DNA of 64,000 nucleotides, from NCBI GenBank assembly GCA_035772405.1, contig JAYKKM010000209.1, positions 992,001 through 1,056,000 of the forward strand, in the 5' to 3' direction. Position 1 is the stretch's first letter, and every line of letters starts with the position of its first letter. The notes under the pieces were generated by a model. The model was given only the letters and a program-made list of their open reading frames with translations. It ran no database searches and was not told the origin of the DNA. This DNA comes from Chrysogorgia sp. JL179-B06 (taxonomy: Eukaryota; Cnidaria; Anthozoa; Scleralcyonacea; Chrysogorgiidae). Shown here piece after piece: positions 58,763-64,000 of the stretch. The translations under genes and the position numbers were made by a program.

Positions 58763-60140
58763 TGACGTAAACAGTAAACATCAAAGGCCCTAAAATAGAT
58801 CCTTGGGGGACTCCATGAGAGAGCGGAAGTCGTTGCGATAGAGACTCTCCCAAGCGTACTCTTTGAGATCTATTCGTCAAATAGCTGGAAAACCATTTCA
58901 AGGCACACAGAGCCATTCCAATATTCCACAATTTGTTTAAAAGGATGACATGATTGATGCTGCCAAAAGCTTTCTAAAAATCAATCAGGACTATAATGGT
59001 GACCAGTTTATCGTCCATAGCCTTCAAAATATCGTCTGTAACTTTTAACAGGGCTGTCTCCGTGGAATGTAATTTCCTATTTCCATTTTGATGTACAGAG
59101 AGTTTTCCTTCAGAACACAAAAAGTCATTGTATTGACCATGAGCCAGTCTTTCGCAGATTTTAGACATAACTGGCAACAATGAAATAGGACGATTATTAC
59201 ATGCTATCTCCTTATCTCCTAACTTTGGGATAGGGATGACCTCTGCAATTTTCCAGTCCCAGCCTTATTAGTAGATAACTCTTTAGCAACTTTTACGATT
59301 TCTTGATCGGAGACTTAATGAAAAGAAAACTGTATTTCTGGAGGGTTTTCAGAGCGTTGCTCATAAGTTGCCTCCAAGTTAAACTCCTTTGCAATCCCAC
59401 AAGTCTCTGCGGCAGTAGAACGTCCAAGGGAAGTAAAATATTCGTTGAAAGTATTCGCCAATTTTTCAGAGTTTAGTTGTGTAGAAGAGCGCGATTTATG
59501 GGGTAAGCATTTATTTATTGTTTGCCATAACGACCTTGTGTTTCCTGAATTTAAAATTATCTCATTTCGTACATGTTCCTTCTCCGCAACTCTTAATTAT
59601 TTTTTGACTTCTTGCCTGAAGAATCTGTAACCATTCCAATCACGATTATCTTTAGACTTTACAGCTCTCCGATGCCACCTATCCCTAGTCTTCATTAATG
59701 CGCGAATTTCAGGTGTTACAAACGGGTTAGGTCTTGATTTTAATTTGATGCGCTTTACAGGAGCATGGACATCCAAAATATCCATAAACAGTTTGTTAAA
59801 AACACCAAGTTTGTCATTTACATTATCAAAAATATCCAAAACGTGCCATGGTACAAATGAAAGATCATTCACAAAGGATTCCCGGCGGTAATTCTTAAAA
59901 CTGCGTACTGTCACATAAGAGGGTTTACACTTAGGACTTTTTAAGTTCAGCACAACATACGGTAAACTGTGGTCACTGATGGATGAGAGCAGAACGTTGC
60001 TAGAAGATATTAAATTGCGATTTGAAGTAATAATCACATCTATTAACGTCTGTGTATTCTCAGTTATTCGTGTAGGCGTAGTTATGATCTGATGCAAATT
60101 TAGACCAGAACAAACATGTGGAGGTGCCATAATAATTATG

Positions 60141-60293
60141 GTATATACTTCATGGTAGTCCACATACAGTACACATACTAGTGCCCCATAACTCTTCAGT
60201 CGTTAGAGTTAGGATTAGGAACTCGAAACCATAACCCTAAATTAACAACTAAAAAGTTACCAGGTACTATGTGGACTACCATGAAGTATATAC
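60141..60293. mobile_element. MITE
   Basis: 153 bp with 26-bp inverted ends starting GTATATACTTCATGGTAGTC and its complement ending at 60293. Confidence 0.8.
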
Positions 60294-60505
60294 TATTAAT
60301 TATCATCAACAAAATTGACATAAAGTTCTCATGCCTGAGAATATAAAATTCTCATGCCAGTATGCTGAGGTACATGTACCTGGCCAAGTGTTTACATGGG
60401 AAAATATTTATCATGCCTTGTTGCTGCCAGTGCCAAGTTATTGGCAAACCAAATTATTTACCTGTCCCATGTCGACACCATGAAAATAATAGACCTGGAT
60501 TATAC

Positions 60506-60659
60506 CAGTGGCAAAGCTGTCCATAGCAACTGGTCATGCTATGCAAATTTTTAAAAGGTTTTACATATTCAGACCTTTAGAAATGTATTGTTTTCAAAAT
60601 ATGCAGATGCTTATAAATTAGCATAGCATGACCAGTTGCTATGACCAGCTTCGCCACTG
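60506..60659. mobile_element. hAT-like MITE
   Basis: 154 bp with long inverted ends starting CAGTGGCAAAGCTG (left) and CAGTGGCGAAGCTG (right, inverted), continuing through ATAGCAACTGGTCATGCTAT. No exact 8-bp duplication is seen. Confidence 0.8.
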
Positions 60660-61019
60660 AACTTACCTTAGTATAAATGAGCCCATAGGGGTCTGTTAAG
60701 AGGGAGTTCACTGTATTAACATTGAGCCATCTGTACCAATTATCAAGACATCTCTGAAATATTAGTGGTGTATGTATTGTAGAATGATACCTACAGTATC
60801 CACTTTTGAAATTGAACTCATAAGCAATGTGAGAACTCTCTTAAAAATCTCCACAAAACTCTTATATCAAAATAAATTAATTTTATTCACTGTTTGTACA
60901 TTTGGATAGATATCCAAATTGAATTTGAATGTTGTACTAGTTAGCTCTACTATAGTACCTGTAATCTAGGCTTAAGGGCTTTTCTTAAATCTTAAATGTT
61001 TAATCTTTCAATTTACTAA

Positions 61020-62100
61020 AAATTACTTCCAGTGTCGGTCTGTTCTCAGGCTTTCTGTATGTACATACTTCATACACATGCTTCATTCTTTTATTTTCTG
61101 TGAGGATGCATGTAGCCTTACAGATGTTGGAAACGAGAACACCATATGAATAGATATCGGACACAAATGACTGACAATGTGTTCCTTTGATTAACTCAGG
61201 AGCAATATGACCATGATATTTTTGATACTCAACTATTCTGAGGTCAACCTATACCTTTTTGCATTTGTGGCTCTACGACACTTGCCAAAATCAATTAAGA
61301 TGTATAACTGCAGCTTGTGTTGTCAGCAGAACATTATGAAGCATTGCCTTGTTATGGACATAAAGAAGGGCTTCTATCTATCTAAAGAGCCTTGTCCACT
61401 CACCTATTGTTGATACCACAAGTGACTTCCCAGCGTTATAAATTGGGTGACCATCAGGTAAGGTTTCTTCTCCAAGCAGATGCCAAATAACATTGGTAAT
61501 CCTACTATAAATGAATTTGTTGAGGTAAATATAGTATTTTATGTTTTGTGTTTTAGATTATTTTTACTGTGCTCAATTAAGTTACAGATGAAGGTTGGAA
61601 GGGATAACCTCTACCACAGTGTACTCTATTAGCTCTCTATATATATATATTCAAAAAAATTGAACACATTAATATTCTGTAAACCCAAAATTTCACTATA
61701 ATTTCATTTACCTGGATGATTAAAGATTAATAACATCTGCTTCCCATGTAATTGAACTGGCCTTAACATGATCATGGTCCCTCTTGACAGCTACAACAAG
61801 TTCCCAGTGTGTCATCTTTTGGCATGTTCCAAATGCACCCTTTCCAAGAATATTTGATGAAATGTCACCAGCTTCTTTCAAGTTGCTTCTTCAATATTCT
61901 TTGGGGATTAATTATTGGTCCATGAAGGATCATCAAAAGCATCTGTTGGATATAAGTCCCTGCGATCAGCACTACATGCAGGCCCCAATGAACCCCTCGC
62001 AAATTGATTGTGGTCTGCCAGGAAGTCCTTTCCTGAATCAAAAACTAAGAGACAAAGATTAAAGAAATGGTGAAGAACAAGTTATATTCCAGCCAAATCC
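61020..62100 (-). pseudogene. Protein-kinase gene remnant
   Basis: Minus strand: an N-lobe exon at about 61870-61750 has the glycine loop and Lys (ILGKGAFGTCQKM, VVAVKRDHDHVK). A C-lobe part at about 61440-61020 has LYVHNKAMLHN, VLLTTQ, ILIDFGKCRRATNAKR (DFG), HGHIAPELIKGTHCQSFVSD (APE) and IYSYGVLVSNI. The catalytic loop between HN and VLL is missing several codons, and a stop follows LTSE. Related kinase fragments are plentiful in cnidarian genomes, by my recollection. The region 62100-62540 has no recognisable coding. Confidence 0.65.
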
Positions 62101-62539
62101 ACTTGCCCAGGAGACAAAAGTGAGTAGATTTCTTCCCGGTTGAACTCAAATCATGTTGCTGGGAGCCCAAAATGTGAAATGTGTGCACACATGCTGTGTA
62201 ATATACTGTACTGTATACTTTATTACTTGTTTATTAATGTGTGCTACTGTTTGCCATCCAAGATAAATTTTAGGCACCCATATTTCAGATGCTGGTAGTC
62301 CAAGTAGCTACATAGGTCCCAAAGAACATTTAGTCCTCCCTCTTTATACTGCATGTATATATTACTGTAATGTATGTATATAAAACAGCCTCACAATTTT
62401 GGAGAAGAGGAATATATACTTCAGAATAATATACTTAACAATTAAAATTATTTTATCATAGCACTAGCCATCCCATCAAGGCAATAGGTCTTCATTTATC
62501 CATTGTTCACATTTCATAACAACAACAAAAATACGTACC

Positions 62540-62956
62540 GGTACACTTTTAGCTTCTTTGCCTTCTCATCTTTATACAATTTCCAGCAATTTTCAGAAAG
62601 CTTTCTCTCCTTATTCTCTTGAGTTTTCTTTAAGTCCATCAATAATTTAGTTGGGAATACCAGAATATCTTGCTTTTCTTTCTAATCAACTCAGTTTCTT
62701 TATGGACTCGCGCTTTTTTTGTTTCTTCGCCGTCTTTTCGCTCGCAATGATTCCTGACTCCTTGGCGATGACATTGTTGACTTCGCTTCAGAGACGCTGC
62801 TTTTGGCATAGCCGATCGTCAGCAAACGAGAAACCATTCGCACGATCTCCCAATAAGCAACACTGAAGCGCATTAGCTTGACTAAGCTTAGTAACAGCGA
62901 TCCCATCGGTGTTGCAAACAACGTTCCTGTTCTTTGACCAATTCTTGCTTGCCATT
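62540..62956 (-). other. Possible 5-prime exon, Lys-rich
   Basis: An ATG at about 62956 opens MASKNWSKNRNVVCNTDGIA; another minus frame reads SEAKSTMSSPRSQESLRAKR and KRRRRNKKS. These could be first exons of the kinase gene downstream, but the link is not shown. Confidence 0.3.
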
Positions 62957-63439
62957 ATGAAAATATTAGGTTTTGATCTAGAGATCAGTGGTTTTGGCGG
63001 GAGATTCAGGGTTGTGAAGGACCGCACATTGTGTATTTCTGGCTAGGGAAAACAAGGCCGGTACTATTTCCCCGATGTAGGACCGGCTAATTACCTAGAT
63101 TTTGTAACTGTAAATGCCTTTTCAATTGCTAAAACTGACATATTGAATTGGTGGAAACTTGAAATAATATTCTCTTTGTGCATTTAATTGCTCCAACCTC
63201 CAATTCGTGCAGTCCGACTCCCACTCGCTGCTGCAGAAGGAACTGAAACTCCGATGCTAAGTATCTACCAAGCCCAGAACCCGACCAGGAAGCCTCGCAG
63301 CGCAAGGGTGCTTGGGGAGGGCTGTACTTCACACGCCAAATCTAAATACTTCTTTCTGGTTTGGTGTAACGTACTTAATTAGCCGCGCTATATTCGACGT
63401 AGTCCAACTTTTTTTTCACACATACTAAAGTAACTAATT

Positions 63440-63700
63440 ATGATGGCGCAGAATTCTACCGATGGAGCTCAACCGGTCCTAGCACAGAGAAATCAAGACC
63501 AAGTGCTTGTCCTTCTCGAGGAACTGGCATGCACGAACCGAGATGTAAGCGCGTAAAACCATTTGCTCCGGGAAGAACTAAAGAGGCAAAAGAGAATAAC
63601 CAAAGTGCGTACGAAAGCCTTGAGAAAGTTAGACGAGGCAATTCAGTGGTGGTGGATCTCCTCCTGGGCGAAGAACTTTATAGTGCACTAAAGTTTACTT
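63440..63700 (+). other. Weak open frame, probably decayed coding
   Basis: From ATG 63440 the plus strand reads MMAQNSTDGAQPVLAQRNQD, stop, then LLREELKRQKRITKVRTKAL (helical). Family not recognised. Confidence 0.3.
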
Positions 63701-63765
63701 AAATCTCTATTTGGGTGACATTGAAGGCTGATATTAAATTATGCTAAATTAAACTTTAAATACCT

Positions 63766-63923
63766 CTTACTAACCTCGTTTTCTCGGGCCGTACGCGAAG
63801 TTACGGACCGAGTTTTTTTCCTTAGATTTATGGCCCGAGAGCGAAGCTCGAGGGCCATAAATCGAAGGAAAAAAACGAGGATCCGTAACTTCCAGTACGG
63901 CCCGAGAAAACGAGGTTAGTAAG
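63766..63923. repeat. 158-bp hairpin-forming foldback
   Basis: CTTACTAACCTCGTTTTCTC at the left and its complement ending at 63923, with inner arms AAGTTACGGA and TTTATGGCCC matched on the other side and a ~15-nt loop. It is likely a palindromic MITE. No coding. Confidence 0.85.
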
Positions 63924-64000
63924 ATGTTTATTATATGGCTATCTAATTTCGAGACAAAAACTGAAAAAGAAATTTTGATGTAAACAACATGTATTTGAAG

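Larger units (their letters stand above)
53603..60163 (-). pseudogene. Non-LTR retrotransposon (EN-RT), split by a DNA transposon
   Basis: On minus, 60163-59597 is the end of an APE endonuclease (SSISDHSLPYVVLNLKS) and linker. RT pieces follow at 59180-58974 (GNRKLHSTETALLKVTDDIL, IVLIDF) and 58931-58763 (LSHGVPQGSILGPLMFTVYV). The DNA transposon interrupts exactly here. RT resumes at 54483 (DLPSTVVN, CYVDDSKLYVSF) through to the C-terminus (FSFRGAKLWNSLSPEIKSEQ) ending 53603. The left and right parts join in frame once the insertion is disregarded. 5-prime truncated at a MITE (60141). Confidence 0.85.

Overview
This is eukaryotic, probably invertebrate nuclear DNA. It is AT-rich, has GT-AG introns and microsatellites, and is packed with DNA transposons and non-LTR retrotransposons. 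The mix (Polinton, Kolobok, Harbinger, hAT, DIRS-like and CR1/L2-like LINEs, THAP and P2X7-type domains) is what I would expect in a cnidarian such as a coral or sea anemone. That assignment is inference; no marker gene fixes the species.

The centrepiece is a complete Polinton/Maverick virus-like transposon at 27125-45699 (18.6 kb). A perfect 6-bp target duplication (ATAAGA) flanks it, and its terminal inverted repeats are about 770 bp. It carries protein-primed family-B DNA polymerase (split by one small duplication), a retroviral-type integrase with chromodomain, major capsid protein, a probable minor capsid protein, packaging ATPase, a fibre-like protein and several small membrane proteins. 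It also carries cargo that is not part of the canonical set: a type II thymidine kinase, and a BRO-N domain fused to a VRR-NUC nuclease and a zinc finger. I see no adenain-type protease. Gene blocks alternate in strand: 27856-33029 minus, 33161-34487 plus, 34710-38295 minus, 38296-44965 plus. Almost all frames are open, so the insertion looks recent.

Left of it (1-27118) is a graveyard of nested elements. LINE remnants lie at 1-1510, 2040-7204, 8165-10560, 10860-12330 and 24100-25344. Two hAT elements (2745-3428 and 3539-6793), each with perfect 15-bp terminal repeats and 8-bp target duplications, sit inside one LINE. A DIRS-like reverse transcriptase lies at 12330-13365. A Kolobok element (from 13444) was split by a Harbinger (13783-20624, TAA duplication), which was itself split by a second Kolobok (17020-20209, TTAA duplication). 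The second Kolobok carries a THAP exon and, on the other strand, a P2X7-cytoplasmic-domain-like gene.

Right of it (45706-64000) are probable host or once-host gene remnants: an alpha-kinase gene (46239-51600) whose intron holds a decayed hAT, and a protein-kinase pseudogene on the minus strand (61020-62100). A degenerate integrase-core gene (52040-53325, minus) lies between them. A LINE (53603-60163, minus) is interrupted by an unassigned DDE-type transposon (54487-58762) with a TGA 3-bp duplication and GGCC-A-rich ends. Several MITEs and a 158-bp foldback close the window.
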